A program made the translations under genes and the position numbers. From assembly GCF_015158295.1 (NCBI RefSeq), contig NZ_JACDXV010000001.1:744001-808000 (forward strand): a stretch of DNA of 64,000 nucleotides, given 5' to 3'. Positions 54,985 through 63,577 of the stretch are shown here, in pieces; the stretch's first letter is position 1; each line of letters begins with the position of its first letter. Below the pieces are notes generated by a model. The model was not told the origin of the DNA. It saw only the letters and a program-made list of their open reading frames with translations, and did no database searches. Source of the DNA: Devosia faecipullorum. Lineage in GTDB: Bacteria; Pseudomonadota; Alphaproteobacteria; Rhizobiales; Devosiaceae.

Positions 54985-55857
54985 ATGCCGGTTCTATCCC
55001 TGATCGCCAATCCTGCCGACCCCGAACTCGACGTGGCCCTCGTGGCCAAGGTGGTCGCAAAAACCGGCGGCGAACTCAACTGGCAAAACCACGGCATTGC
55101 CTGCGAGATCTTTGAGCCTACCGCGCCGGATGCGCTTGAAATCGCTAGGGAAATCCTTTCCGGCAGGGCCGTTGACGCCAATCTGCTGCCCAGCGAAGGC
55201 CGCCGCAAGCTGTTGCTGGTCGCCGACATGGATTCCACCATGATCGAGCAGGAATGCATCGACGAACTGGCCGCAGCGCTCGATCTCAAGCCCCAGGTGG
55301 CCGAAATTACCGAACGCGCCATGCGCGGTGAACTCGACTTCGCCGAGGCTTTGGACACGCGGGTCGCCCTGCTCAGGGGCCTCGAAAACAAGGTCATCGA
55401 GGAAGTTCGCCGCGAGGCCATCACGCTGGCTCCCGGTGGCCGCGCCCTGGTGCAGACCATGAAGGCCTATGGCGCCTATACCTCTCTGGTCTCGGGCGGC
55501 TTCACCTTTTTTGCCGACTATTTCGCCAGGCGCATCGGCTTCGACGAGGCCATCGCCAATGTCCTCGAATTCGATGGCGACCGCCTCACCGGCACCGTCG
55601 CCAAGCCCATCGTGGACAAGAATACCAAGCGCGAACGGCTTCTGGCCCTGGTCGAAGAACGCGGCCTCGACACCAGCCAGACCATCGCCGTCGGCGACGG
55701 CGCCAATGACCTCGACATGATCGGCGTCGCCGGTTTCGGTGTCGCGCTGCATGCCAAGCCCGCCGTGGCCGAGGCCGCCGGCATCCGCATCGATCATGGC
55801 GACCTCACTGCCCTGCTCTATCTGCAAGGCTATGCCGAGGACGAGTTCGTTCGCTAG
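54985..55857 (+). CDS. serB: phosphoserine phosphatase
   Basis: SerB hydrolyses O-phosphoserine in the last step of serine synthesis. HAD motif I is VADMDSTMIEQECIDELA with Asp81 and Asp83; LVSGGF is motif II, and AVGDGANDLDM is motif IV. The N-terminal 75 residues form a short ACT-like part as in alphaproteobacterial SerB. The frame continues upstream to 54562, inside the divergent miaA gene, and was trimmed to the ATG at 54985. Confidence 0.95.
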   Translation: MPVLSLIANPADPELDVALVAKVVAKTGGELNWQNHGIACEIFEPTAPDALEIAREILSGRAVDANLLPSEGRRKLLLVADMDSTMIEQECIDELAAALDLKPQVAEITERAMRGELDFAEALDTRVALLRGLENKVIEEVRREAITLAPGGRALVQTMKAYGAYTSLVSGGFTFFADYFARRIGFDEAIANVLEFDGDRLTGTVAKPIVDKNTKRERLLALVEERGLDTSQTIAVGDGANDLDMIGVAGFGVALHAKPAVAEAAGIRIDHGDLTALLYLQGYAEDEFVR

Positions 55858-56033
55858 CGCATGTCTTCCGAAAGTGGCTCCGGTTTCAGGACGAAGACAT
55901 GCGCCAAAACAAGATCTAAAGCGCAGGGCGCGAATCTGAAAGATCGCGACGCGCTTTTGCCAATCCTCTGGACATGATCGGCGTTTGTCCGCTTAGCTTT
56001 CCCGGGGAGCCGACGCGGCAGGAGGTACGTCCA

Positions 56034-56585
56034 TTGTCGATGACCATTTTGGACGACCGAAGCTGCGGCACCTGCACCGCATGCTGTTCCTTCGCGCCCA
56101 TCCGGGTCGAAACCCTGCAAAAGCCGGCCAATTCGCTTTGCCGCCATTGCGCGCCGGGCCGGGGTTGCACGGTCTATGAAGCGCGCCCCCAGGTTTGCCG
56201 TGGCTTTTATTGCGGCTGGTTCTTCCTGCCCGAACTTGGCCCCGCCTGGCATCCGGAATTGAGCGGCGTCGTCATCCGCTCCGAATCCTTCAACAACGAC
56301 ACCATCACCATTCTGGTTCTGCGCCTGTCGGAATTCCTCATTTCCGAGGATTTCGCCGGTCTGGTCGGCGCCTGGATCGAGGCCGGCATTGCCGTCGAAT
56401 TCGAACGGGTCGGCCCCGAAGGCCACCTGCCGGCCAAGATGCGGGTCAACGAATTGCTTGAGGATGCGGTGGCCGCGCGCGACCTGCGGGAAATGCAGAA
56501 GATTTTCGCCTGGTCGCTGGCCCATATCGAGCAGTCACACACCTGGGAACGCGACGACACCGAATTCTTCAGCGCGCTGGTATAG
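56034..56585 (+). CDS. YkgJ-family cysteine cluster protein, 183 aa
   Basis: The N-terminal CGTCTACC and LCRHCAPGRGCTVYEARPQVCRGFYCGWF contain nine cysteines in the YkgJ/UPF0153 pattern, which binds zinc or an iron-sulphur cluster. The C-terminal half is helical without known motif. GGAGG at 56021-56025 favours the TTG at 56034; the ATG two codons later is the other option. Confidence 0.85.
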   Translation: MSMTILDDRSCGTCTACCSFAPIRVETLQKPANSLCRHCAPGRGCTVYEARPQVCRGFYCGWFFLPELGPAWHPELSGVVIRSESFNNDTITILVLRLSEFLISEDFAGLVGAWIEAGIAVEFERVGPEGHLPAKMRVNELLEDAVAARDLREMQKIFAWSLAHIEQSHTWERDDTEFFSALV

Positions 56586-56648
56586 CTTCCAGTTCACAAA
56601 CCATCCGCGCATGCGGCAGCGCGTGACGAATCGCACTAGATTGACGTC

Positions 56649-57443
56649 ATGCAGCCCTATCTGAAGCTTCTCTCCGACATTCTCGAACACGGCACCGACA
56701 AGTCGGACCGCACCGGCACCGGCACGCGCAGCCTGTTCGGCTACCAGATGCGCTTCGATCTCTCGAAGGGCTTCCCGCTGGTCACCACCAAGAAGCTCCA
56801 CATCAAATCCATCATCTATGAACTGCTCTGGTTCATTCGCGGCGAGACCAATGTGCGCTGGCTGCAGGAGCGTGGTGTCACCATCTGGGACGAATGGGCT
56901 GACGAGAACGGCGATCTGGGGCCGGTCTATGGCAGCCAGTGGCGCAACTGGCCCGCCCCCGATGGCCGCAAGATCGACCAATTGCAGAATGTTGTCGACC
57001 AGATCAGGGCCAAGCCGGACAGCCGCCGCCACATCGTTTCCGCCTGGAATCCGGCGGAAGTGGACAATATGGCGCTGCCGCCCTGCCACGCCCTGTTCCA
57101 GTTCTACGTGGCCGATGGCCGGTTGAGCTGCCAGCTTTATCAGCGCTCCGCCGACACCTTTCTCGGCGTGCCCTTCAACATCGCTTCCTATGCGCTGCTC
57201 ACCCATATGGTGGCGCAGGTCTGCGATCTTGAGGTCGGCGATTTCGTGCACACTTTGGGCGATGCGCATATCTACAGCAATCATTTCGAGCAGGCACGGC
57301 TGCAACTGAGCCGTGAGCCACGCCCCCTGCCCAGGCTGATCATGAATCCTGAGCGCCGTCGGCTGGAGGATTTCGTCTTCGAGGACTTTGCCTTCGAAGG
57401 TTACGATCCCCATCCACGTATCGCCGCGCCCATCGCCATATGA
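56649..57443 (+). CDS. thyA: thymidylate synthase
   Basis: ThyA methylates dUMP with 5,10-methylene-THF. The catalytic cysteine is Cys146 in [31 protein letters not shown] near the N-terminus and [23 protein letters not shown] are signature regions. Length is exactly 264 aa as in E. coli. It overlaps the next gene by four bases, and folA, which regenerates the folate it oxidises, is 2 kb downstream. Confidence 0.97.
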   Translation: MQPYLKLLSDILEHGTDKSDRTGTGTRSLFGYQMRFDLSKGFPLVTTKKLHIKSIIYELLWFIRGETNVRWLQERGVTIWDEWADENGDLGPVYGSQWRNWPAPDGRKIDQLQNVVDQIRAKPDSRRHIVSAWNPAEVDNMALPPCHALFQFYVADGRLSCQLYQRSADTFLGVPFNIASYALLTHMVAQVCDLEVGDFVHTLGDAHIYSNHFEQARLQLSREPRPLPRLIMNPERRRLEDFVFEDFAFEGYDPHPRIAAPIAI

Positions 57444-57754
57444 ACCGCTCTCTGGCCGAACTCACCGCGCTGGTGGCGCAGGTATCCGACATTTATGCCG
57501 AGCGGAACGACATCGACCGCGACGACGATTGGGCGATCCTCAAATTGCAGGAAGAGCTTGGCGAATTGACCGCCGAACATCTCCGGCTCTCGGGCCGCGG
57601 CCGGCGCAAGGACCAGGACGAGGAGACGATCCTCGAAGCGCGCGAGGATGAGGCGGCCGACCTTCTGGCCATGCTGCTGCTCTATGCACGGCATAATAGC
57701 ATCGACCTCGACAAGGCCCTGCAACGCAAATGGTTTCGGTATCTGAGCGAGTGA
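57440..57754 (+). CDS. MazG-like nucleotide pyrophosphohydrolase, 104 aa
   Basis: An all-alpha NTP-PPase with [15 protein letters not shown] (ExxE metal ligands) and [17 protein letters not shown] (ExxD). Such small enzymes hydrolyse dNTPs or noncanonical nucleotides. Its ATG overlaps the thyA stop (ATGA), so it is translated with thyA; a role in controlling dUTP or another thymidylate-pathway nucleotide is inference. Confidence 0.85.
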   Translation: MNRSLAELTALVAQVSDIYAERNDIDRDDDWAILKLQEELGELTAEHLRLSGRGRRKDQDEETILEAREDEAADLLAMLLLYARHNSIDLDKALQRKWFRYLSE

Positions 57755-57890
57755 TCGCCGCCGATGAAATCGCGCGCGCTCCCGGTCTTTGCCACCTTCT
57801 TGCGGGCGAATACAAATCTGCCCTTCGCACCGTCACCGGGAAACGCTAGCCTGTGTGCCGGAGATGCGCCTGACACATAAGGGAAGCAAC

Positions 57891-58931
57891 ATGCAGAAAC
57901 TGGTCGTCGCACTGGCGATGAGCGCCTTGGCCCTGCCTGCCATGGCCAATGACACCATGGCCCAGCTCGGCACGGGCGGGCTGATTTTCGTCACCAGCGA
58001 CGATATCAGGATGGCCTCCGAGCACCTGTTCGTGTCGCGTGACGAGATCAAGGTTGTCTACGAATTCGACAATGAGCTCGACGAGGCACAGGACATTCTT
58101 GTCGCCTTCCCCATGCCGGACCTCGAAGGCGGGCCCGAGCGCATGGTCGCCATTCCAGGTCTCTACGATCCCGAAACCGGCACCGAATCGAGTGATCCGG
58201 ACAATCTTTTCCGGTTCCGGACCACGTTGAACGGCGAGCCCGTCGAGGCCCAACTGCATCAATATGCCTATCACAACAATATCGATTATTCAGCGATGCT
58301 GACCGGCTTCGGCGTGCCGCTAAATCCCAATATTGAGGCCACCCTTCCCGCCTTGGCCGCGCTTTCTGAAGAGCAGACCGCCGAGCTTCTCCATCACGGT
58401 CTCATCTTCGTGATGGAATACGATGCCGGCGACGGCTGGGTTTCAGAGCGCACGCCGCTTTGGTCCCTGCGCTCCACCTATTCCTGGGAAGCGAATTTCC
58501 CGCCCGGCGTCTCGGAGGTCGTTCACACCTATCTGCCCAGCGTTGGCGGCACGACCGGGCTCTCCTTCCTGCCCTATAATGACGAGGACGACTGGACCGA
58601 GCGCAATTTCCGCGACTACACCAACAAATATTGCATGGACGAAAAGTTCATTGCCGCCGCCAAGCGCGGCGCAGTCGAGAACGATGGCTGGACGCACTAT
58701 CCTTACATGGAAAACTGGATTTCCTATGTCTGGTCCACCGGCAATAATTGGTCCGGACCCATTGGCAAGTTCACCCTGACCATAGACAAGGGCAAACAGG
58801 ACAGCCTTGTCTCTTTTTGCGGAGAGAACGTGAAGAAAATCGGCCCCACCACCTTCGAGATGACCGAGACCGATTGGTATCCGCCCTGGAACCGCGAACT
58901 CGAAATCCTCATCCTCGACAAGCTGGATTGA
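57891..58931 (+). CDS. exported DUF4424 family protein, 346 aa
   Basis: A signal peptide (MQKLVVALAMSALALPAMA) precedes a beta-rich domain with AFPMPDLEGGPE, TPLWSLRSTYSWEANFPPGVSEVVHTYLP-type sequence, and a C-terminal PYMENWISYVWSTGNNWSGPIG. This is the DUF4424 pattern, periplasmic, function unknown. The ATG at 57891 has AAGGGA upstream. A terminator follows. Confidence 0.85.
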   Translation: MQKLVVALAMSALALPAMANDTMAQLGTGGLIFVTSDDIRMASEHLFVSRDEIKVVYEFDNELDEAQDILVAFPMPDLEGGPERMVAIPGLYDPETGTESSDPDNLFRFRTTLNGEPVEAQLHQYAYHNNIDYSAMLTGFGVPLNPNIEATLPALAALSEEQTAELLHHGLIFVMEYDAGDGWVSERTPLWSLRSTYSWEANFPPGVSEVVHTYLPSVGGTTGLSFLPYNDEDDWTERNFRDYTNKYCMDEKFIAAAKRGAVENDGWTHYPYMENWISYVWSTGNNWSGPIGKFTLTIDKGKQDSLVSFCGENVKKIGPTTFEMTETDWYPPWNRELEILILDKLD

Positions 58932-58953
58932 GGCGATCCTCGATTGCGTGACC

Positions 58954-59487
58954 ATGCTCCCGCTGCGGCGGGAGCAGATTTTTCCAAGGGCCGATATTCT
59001 GATTCACGAACGCCTCACCATCCGCCCCGCCATCGCCGCCGATGCTGCCACGATCCTGGACTTCATCCGCGCGTTGGCCGACTACGAAAAACTGCTGCAT
59101 GAAGTGCAGGCCACGGAAGCCGACATCGCGCGCGATCTTTTTGGCACCGATCCCAAGGTATTTTGCGAAATCGCCGAATGGGACGGCAAACCGGTCGGCT
59201 TCGCGCTCTGGTTCTATACCTATTCCACCTTTCAGGGCCGCCACGGCATCTGGCTCGAAGACCTCTATGTCGACCCGTCCATGCGCGGCAATGGCATCGG
59301 CAAGGCCATGCTGGTCAATCTCGCCGCCCGCTGCCTGCGCGAAAGTCTGGGGCGCTTCGAATGGTGGGTTCTCGACTGGAATGCGCCCAGCATCGACTTT
59401 TACATCAGCCAGGGTGGCGTCATGCAGGACGAATGGACCAAGGTGCGCGTCGAAGGCGGGGCACTGGTAAAGCTGGGGCGCTCATGA
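58954..59487 (+). CDS. GNAT-family N-acetyltransferase, 162-178 aa
   Basis: The GNAT fold is typical: LTIRPAIAADAATILDFIRALADYEKLL, GFALWFYTYSTFQGRHGIWLEDLYV and the acetyl-CoA loop RGNGIGKAML, ending in GRFEWWVLDWNAPSIDFY. It resembles the spermidine/thialysine acetyltransferase branch. Start is problematic: the only ATG (58954) lies in a terminator hairpin, while homology-like sequence begins at IHERLTIRPA. A CTG at 58999 with AAGGG eight bases before is the likelier start. Its stop overlaps the folA start. Confidence 0.85.
   Translation: MLPLRREQIFPRADILIHERLTIRPAIAADAATILDFIRALADYEKLLHEVQATEADIARDLFGTDPKVFCEIAEWDGKPVGFALWFYTYSTFQGRHGIWLEDLYVDPSMRGNGIGKAMLVNLAARCLRESLGRFEWWVLDWNAPSIDFYISQGGVMQDEWTKVRVEGGALVKLGRS
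58956..58983 (+). terminator. Rho-independent terminator after the DUF4424 gene
   Basis: Arms GCTCCCGC and GCGGGAGC pair perfectly around TGCG, followed by AGATTTTT. It lies 24 bases after the DUF4424 stop and covers the first codons of the open GNAT frame. Confidence 0.8.
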
Positions 59488-60002
59488 TCATCTCGCTCAT
59501 CGCCGCCGTCGCGCGCAACAATGTCATCGGCGCCGCACAGACCATTCCCTGGCGCATTCCCTCCGATTTCGCCTGGTTCAAGCAGACGACGATGGGCAAG
59601 CCCATGATCATGGGCCGCAAGCAGTTCGAGACCTTCCCCAGACCCCTGCCCGGTCGCCCCCATATCGTCGTCACCCGCCAGCGCGATTATGCGCCCGAAG
59701 GCGTCATTGTCCGCCATTCGCTTGAGGAGGGGCTCGAGGCGGCCCGCGGCATGGCCGAGGCCATGCAGGGCGACGAAATCATGGTGATCGGCGGCGGCGA
59801 CATTTACGCGCAGGCCCTGCCCCGCGCCGACCGGCTCTATATCACTCATGTCGATCTGGCACCGCAGGGCGACGTGCATTTCCCCCCGATCGATCCCCAT
59901 ATCTGGGAAATTGTCGCCCGACCGGACGTGCCGCGTTCCGAAAAGGACGATGCCGCATATTCCATCGCCATCTATGAGCGCGTTCACGCCTCCGCGCATT
60001 GA
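59484..60002 (+). CDS. folA: dihydrofolate reductase
   Basis: FolA reduces dihydrofolate to tetrahydrofolate with NADPH. MIISLIAAVARNNVIG, the substrate loop IPWRIPSDFAWFKQTTMGKPMIMGRKQFETF with the catalytic Asp28, and IMVIGGGDIYAQALPRADRLYITHV are as expected. Length 172 aa is usual. The ATG overlaps the stop of the GNAT gene (ATGA). The thyA gene it supports lies upstream on the same strand. Confidence 0.96.
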   Translation: MIISLIAAVARNNVIGAAQTIPWRIPSDFAWFKQTTMGKPMIMGRKQFETFPRPLPGRPHIVVTRQRDYAPEGVIVRHSLEEGLEAARGMAEAMQGDEIMVIGGGDIYAQALPRADRLYITHVDLAPQGDVHFPPIDPHIWEIVARPDVPRSEKDDAAYSIAIYERVHASAH

Positions 60003-60064
60003 TCGCGCGCCCGCCTTGCTTATATATGGCAGCACAGTTTCTCTTAGACACCGAAAGGAATGCG

Positions 60065-61153
60065 ATGCCTTGGGAGAATAATGGAGGCGGGGGTGGCCGC
60101 AATACCGGCGGTCCCTGGGGCCAGGCACCTGGCGGTGGCGGCGGCGGCCCACGCCGTCCGGGCGGGAATACTCCCAATCTCGAAGACATCCTGAATCGCG
60201 GCCGCGACCAGTTCAAGGGCGGCGTGCCCGGTGGCCGCTGGGCCATTGTCGGCGGCGTGCTCGCGCTGCTGGCCTTTTGGGGCGTCAATTCCGTCTATAC
60301 GATCAACCCGCAGGAAGTCGGCGTCGAGTTGCGCTTCGGCAAGCCCAAGGCTGAATTGTCCGGTCCGGGCCTGCATTTCATGCTCTGGCCCATCGATACG
60401 GTCGAGCGCGTCGTCACCACTGTCAACCAGACCCAGATCGGCGTGCAGAGCAGCGGTTCGCGCGCCAGCGCCGGTGATGGCCTGATGCTGTCGGGCGACC
60501 AGAACATCGTCAACGTGCAGTTCTCGGTCTTCTGGTTCATCAGCCAGCCGGTCGATTACATCTTCAATGTCCGCGACCAGGGTTCGCTGGTGCGCTATGC
60601 CGCCGAAAGCGCCATGCGCGAAGTCGTCGGCCGCCGCCCAGCTCAGGAAGTCTATTCGGACGACCGCGCCGGCATCCAGGCCGATGTGTTGCGCATCACC
60701 CAGAACACGCTGAGCAATTACGGTCTCGGCGTCACGGTCAGCCAGATCCTGATCGAGAATGCCAGCCCGCCGGCTGAAGTCATCGACGCCTTCAACGAAG
60801 TCCAGCGCGCGCGCCAGGACGAAACGCGCCTCCAGGAAGAAGCTCGCTCCTACGCCAATACCCTTTTGGGTGATGCGCGTGGCCGTGCTGCGGCCCAGCG
60901 TGAAGAAGCCGCCGCCTACACCAATCGCGTGGTGCAGGAAGCAACCGGTGAAGCCGAGCGTTTCAATTCCATCTATGCCGAATATGTCAATTCGCCGGAC
61001 GTGACCCGCACGCGCCTTTTCCTCGAAACCATGGAAGAAGTGCTGGGCGGATCGGAAAAGGTCTTGATCGAGAACGGCACGCAGGGCTCGGGCGTCGTGC
61101 CCTATCTGCCGCTGCCCGAACTGCGTTCGCGCTCTAACTCGGCGGGGAACTGA
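60065..61153 (+). CDS. hflK: HflK, membrane-bound regulator of FtsH protease
   Basis: A Gly-rich cytoplasmic N-terminus (GGGGG runs in the first 35 residues) precedes one membrane helix at about residues 58-76 and a periplasmic SPFH domain (NPQEVGVELRFGKPKAELSGPGLHFMLWPID). The C-terminal coiled coil is rich in Ala, Glu and Arg. HflK and HflC form a ring around FtsH and modulate degradation of membrane proteins. AAAGGA precedes the ATG; hflC follows after two bases. Confidence 0.95.
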   Translation: MPWENNGGGGGRNTGGPWGQAPGGGGGGPRRPGGNTPNLEDILNRGRDQFKGGVPGGRWAIVGGVLALLAFWGVNSVYTINPQEVGVELRFGKPKAELSGPGLHFMLWPIDTVERVVTTVNQTQIGVQSSGSRASAGDGLMLSGDQNIVNVQFSVFWFISQPVDYIFNVRDQGSLVRYAAESAMREVVGRRPAQEVYSDDRAGIQADVLRITQNTLSNYGLGVTVSQILIENASPPAEVIDAFNEVQRARQDETRLQEEARSYANTLLGDARGRAAAQREEAAAYTNRVVQEATGEAERFNSIYAEYVNSPDVTRTRLFLETMEEVLGGSEKVLIENGTQGSGVVPYLPLPELRSRSNSAGN

Positions 61154-61155
61154 TC

Positions 61156-62235
61156 ATGACCAATCGTCTCTTCATCATCGGCGCGGTCATTATCGGCGCG
61201 CTCTATGTCCTGTTCTCCTCCATCTACATCGTGGACGAGCGCGAGCAGGCCATCGTCATGCGCTTCGGACAGATTACCGATGTACGCACCGAACCGGGCC
61301 TTTATTTCAAGATCCCGACCGACATCGTGGATAGTGTGCAGATCGTCGATGATCGCCTGCTGCGCTACGACATCGCCAATATGCGCGTTCAGGTCTCGGG
61401 CAACGCCTTCTATCAGGTCGATGCCTTCCTGACCTATCGCATTGCCGATGCAAGGCTGTTCCGCGAGCGCGCCACTGGCCAGCTCTCAGTGGCCGAAGCC
61501 CGTATCGGGGCCAGCCTCGATGCCGCCCTGCGTCAGGTCTATGGTCTGCGCGAATTCACCGACGCCCTGTCCGACCAGCGTACGCAGATGATGCAGGAAA
61601 CCCGCAGCCTGATCCGCCCGGATCTGGCTGAATTGGGTCTCGACATTGTCGATGTGCGCATTCTGCGGACCGACCTCGATTCCGACGTTTCCGCCACGAC
61701 CTTCGAGCGGATGCGCGCCGAACGTCTCGCCGAAGCCGCCCTGCTCCGCGCCCGCGGTCAGGAACAGGCCCAGAGCCTGCGCGCCATCGCCGACCGTCAG
61801 GCCGTCGAAATCGTCGCCGCCGCCACCCGCGATGCCGAAATCATCCGCGGTCAGGGCGACGCTGACCGTAACCGCATCTATGCCGCGGCCTATGGCCAGG
61901 ATCCGGAATTCTTCGAGTTCTATCGCTCGATGGAAGCCTATCGCAAGGCGATGCCCAATTCCGGCACCACCATGGTTCTGTCGCCCGATAGCGCCTTCTT
62001 CCGCTATTTCGGTTCGGACGGCGCGCTGCCGGAAGCCAGCACGACTTTTGGCACGCCGATCCAGCCGCAGGCCGTGCCCGAACTTCCGGCCACGACCGGC
62101 GAGCCCGCGCTCGATGGTCTTGGCATTGAGGAAACCGCCGCTCCCAGCCTGACGCTGGAAGACGGTTCGGAACTGGTCCCCACCCAGGGCACGGAAACCC
62201 CGGCCCCCGCCGAGCAGACCGCTCCGGCCCAATAG
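61156..62235 (+). CDS. hflC: HflC, membrane-bound regulator of FtsH protease
   Basis: An N-terminal membrane helix (about residues 4-24), the SPFH domain with FSSIYIVDEREQAIVMRFGQ, and MRAERLAEAALLRARGQEQAQ plus DADRNRIYAAAYGQDPEFFEFYRSMEAYRKAM are standard HflC motifs. The tail after residue 285 is a Pro/Thr/Glu-rich extension of some 70 residues that E. coli HflC lacks. It is partner to HflK, and a strong terminator ends the operon. Confidence 0.95.
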   Translation: MTNRLFIIGAVIIGALYVLFSSIYIVDEREQAIVMRFGQITDVRTEPGLYFKIPTDIVDSVQIVDDRLLRYDIANMRVQVSGNAFYQVDAFLTYRIADARLFRERATGQLSVAEARIGASLDAALRQVYGLREFTDALSDQRTQMMQETRSLIRPDLAELGLDIVDVRILRTDLDSDVSATTFERMRAERLAEAALLRARGQEQAQSLRAIADRQAVEIVAAATRDAEIIRGQGDADRNRIYAAAYGQDPEFFEFYRSMEAYRKAMPNSGTTMVLSPDSAFFRYFGSDGALPEASTTFGTPIQPQAVPELPATTGEPALDGLGIEETAAPSLTLEDGSELVPTQGTETPAPAEQTAPAQ

Positions 62236-62256
62236 GGCAGGACGACCCACTCAAAC

Positions 62257-62290
62257 AAAAGGCCGGCGCAACATCCTGCGCCGGCCTTTT
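62257..62290 (+). terminator. Rho-independent terminator of hflKC
   Basis: Fourteen-base arms AAAAGGCCGGCGCA and TGCGCCGGCCTTTT pair perfectly around a 6-base loop, followed by TGTTTT. It lies 22 bases after the hflC stop. Confidence 0.92.
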
Positions 62291-62307
62291 TGTTTTGCGT
62301 CACCCAT

Positions 62308-62336
62308 TTGCATCCCGCCCCCGGCTCACCTATATA
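62308..62336 (+). promoter_or_regulatory. ssrA: ssrA promoter
   Basis: TTGCAT and TATATA are separated by exactly 17 bases, right after the hflKC terminator; the transcript would begin near 62342, at the 5' edge of the tmRNA gene. Confidence 0.7.
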
Positions 62337-62341
62337 GGTCT

Positions 62342-62700
62342 TGCCCGCAAGGGCTATGGCGATAAATGGTCATTGTAATAAACCCATCGGACCCGGGGGC
62401 AGTACCCGGCGTCTCCACCATCTTCCCCCTCGCGGGGAAGCCAATGGGGACGAAACAGGATCGACGAGGGCGTAAAGAGTGTGCTTTTGCTCGGTGAGGT
62501 ACCACCGTTATCGGTCCGAAACTTATAGTTGCTAATGACAACAATAAGGCTCCGGTCGCTCTCGCCGCGTAAGCGGTGCTAGCACTGGGAATTAAAGTCC
62601 TCCGCTCCTAGCCGGGCGTCAGGCGGGGTTCGCAGGCACCTGGCAACAGAAGCCTGCACTTCCCTTTCAATCTTGTTCGTCTGCGGCCCCTTTCTCCTTG
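62342..62700 (+). ncRNA. ssrA: permuted two-piece tmRNA (alphaproteobacterial type)
   Basis: The acceptor piece comes first: a T-arm around ACCCGGGGGCAGTACCCGG and the 3' end CGTCTCCACCA (to 62420). A short spacer hairpin, CTTCCCC and GGGGAAG (62422-62440), follows and is removed from the mature molecule. The coding piece starts at 62446 with GGGGACG, which pairs with CGTCTCC and contains the G3-U70 pair that alanyl-tRNA synthetase requires, and goes on with AGGATCGAC. The tag frame 62531-62572 reads ANDNNKAPVALAA then TAA; the last residues LAA target proteins to ClpXP. The 3' end of the coding piece is approximate. Confidence 0.93.
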
Positions 62701-62832
62701 AAATATCATGGAACGTAGGGCTGATATGGGCCGTTCGGGATTCTATCGAAGGCCCGCAGCGTGCCGGGGAAAAGCGGAGCCCCCTTTTCCGGGTCGGTAC
62801 CGCAATGACGACCACAAGGAGCAAGAGGCATC

Positions 62833-63315
62833 ATGGCCGAAGACCACATGCGATACGACATTCTCGCCCAGGAAGCCCTGCGCGGCGTCGTGCGCAAGGT
62901 GCTGGCCGAGGTCTCTCGCACCGGCCTGCCGGGCGAGCACCATTTCTTCATCTCGTTTTCGACCCGCGCTCCCGGCGTTCGCATTTCCGAGGAATTGCTC
63001 AAGCAATACGACAAGGAAATGACCATTGTACTGCAGAACCAGTTCTGGGATCTCAAGGTCAATGAAAGCAGCTTCGAGGTGGGCCTGAGCTTCAACAGCC
63101 AGCCCGAATTGCTGGTCATCCCCTTTGCCGCCATCAAGGGCTTTTTCGACCCCTCCGTGCAGTTCGGCCTGCAATTCGATCCGGCCACCGCCGCGCGCGA
63201 CGACGAGAGCGTCGAAGAACGCGCCGATGCAGCCACCGAAGCCGCCGCTGCCGGCGAGCCCGAAAGCACCGGCGAAAAAGTGGTCAGCCTCGACGCTTTC
63301 CGCAAAAAGCCCTGA
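62833..63315 (+). CDS. sspB: SspB-family ClpXP adaptor (alpha type), 160 aa
   Basis: SspB binds the ssrA tag and tethers tagged proteins to ClpXP. The folded domain covers residues 1-115 (YDILAQEALRGVVRKVLAEV, HHFFISFSTRAPGVRISEELL, FSVGLSF-like FEVGLSFNSQPELLVIPFAAIKGFFDPSVQFGLQF). After a long acidic linker the C-terminus VVSLDAFRKK is the ClpX-docking peptide typical of alphaproteobacterial SspB. It lies directly downstream of the tmRNA gene whose tag it recognises. Confidence 0.93.
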   Translation: MAEDHMRYDILAQEALRGVVRKVLAEVSRTGLPGEHHFFISFSTRAPGVRISEELLKQYDKEMTIVLQNQFWDLKVNESSFEVGLSFNSQPELLVIPFAAIKGFFDPSVQFGLQFDPATAARDDESVEERADAATEAAAAGEPESTGEKVVSLDAFRKKP

Positions 63316-63328
63316 TCCGTCCGGGACC

Positions 63329-63577
63329 ATGCAGAAGCGGTCCTTCTCCATTGCTGGTCACCGCACCTCGATTGCGCTTGAGCCCGATTTCTGGCGCGGC
63401 CTCGAAATCATCGCCGAAGCGCGCGGACTGAGCCTCGCCGCCCTGGTCCGCGACATCGATGAACACCGCGAGATCGCCAATCTGTCGTCGGCGGTGCGGC
63501 TAGCCGTTCTGGCGTTTTACCGCGACCGGGCCGAGATCATATCTGCGGCGACACCCCCGGCTGAAAACCGAGATTGA
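63329..63577 (+). CDS. ribbon-helix-helix domain protein, 82 aa
   Basis: KRSFSIAGHRTSIALEPDFWRGLEIIAEARGLSLAALVRDID is the pattern of the short RHH proteins (RHH_4 type) common in Hyphomicrobiales: a beta strand followed by two helices. DNA binding is probable but unproven. ATG 63329 lies 13 bases after sspB; the 3' end overlaps the convergent gene by 41 bases. Confidence 0.8.
   Translation: MQKRSFSIAGHRTSIALEPDFWRGLEIIAEARGLSLAALVRDIDEHREIANLSSAVRLAVLAFYRDRAEIISAATPPAENRD

Noticed and set aside
60065..60200. Gly-rich repeat at the start of hflK as an unusual element
   Set aside because: Gly-rich cytoplasmic N-termini are normal in HflK.
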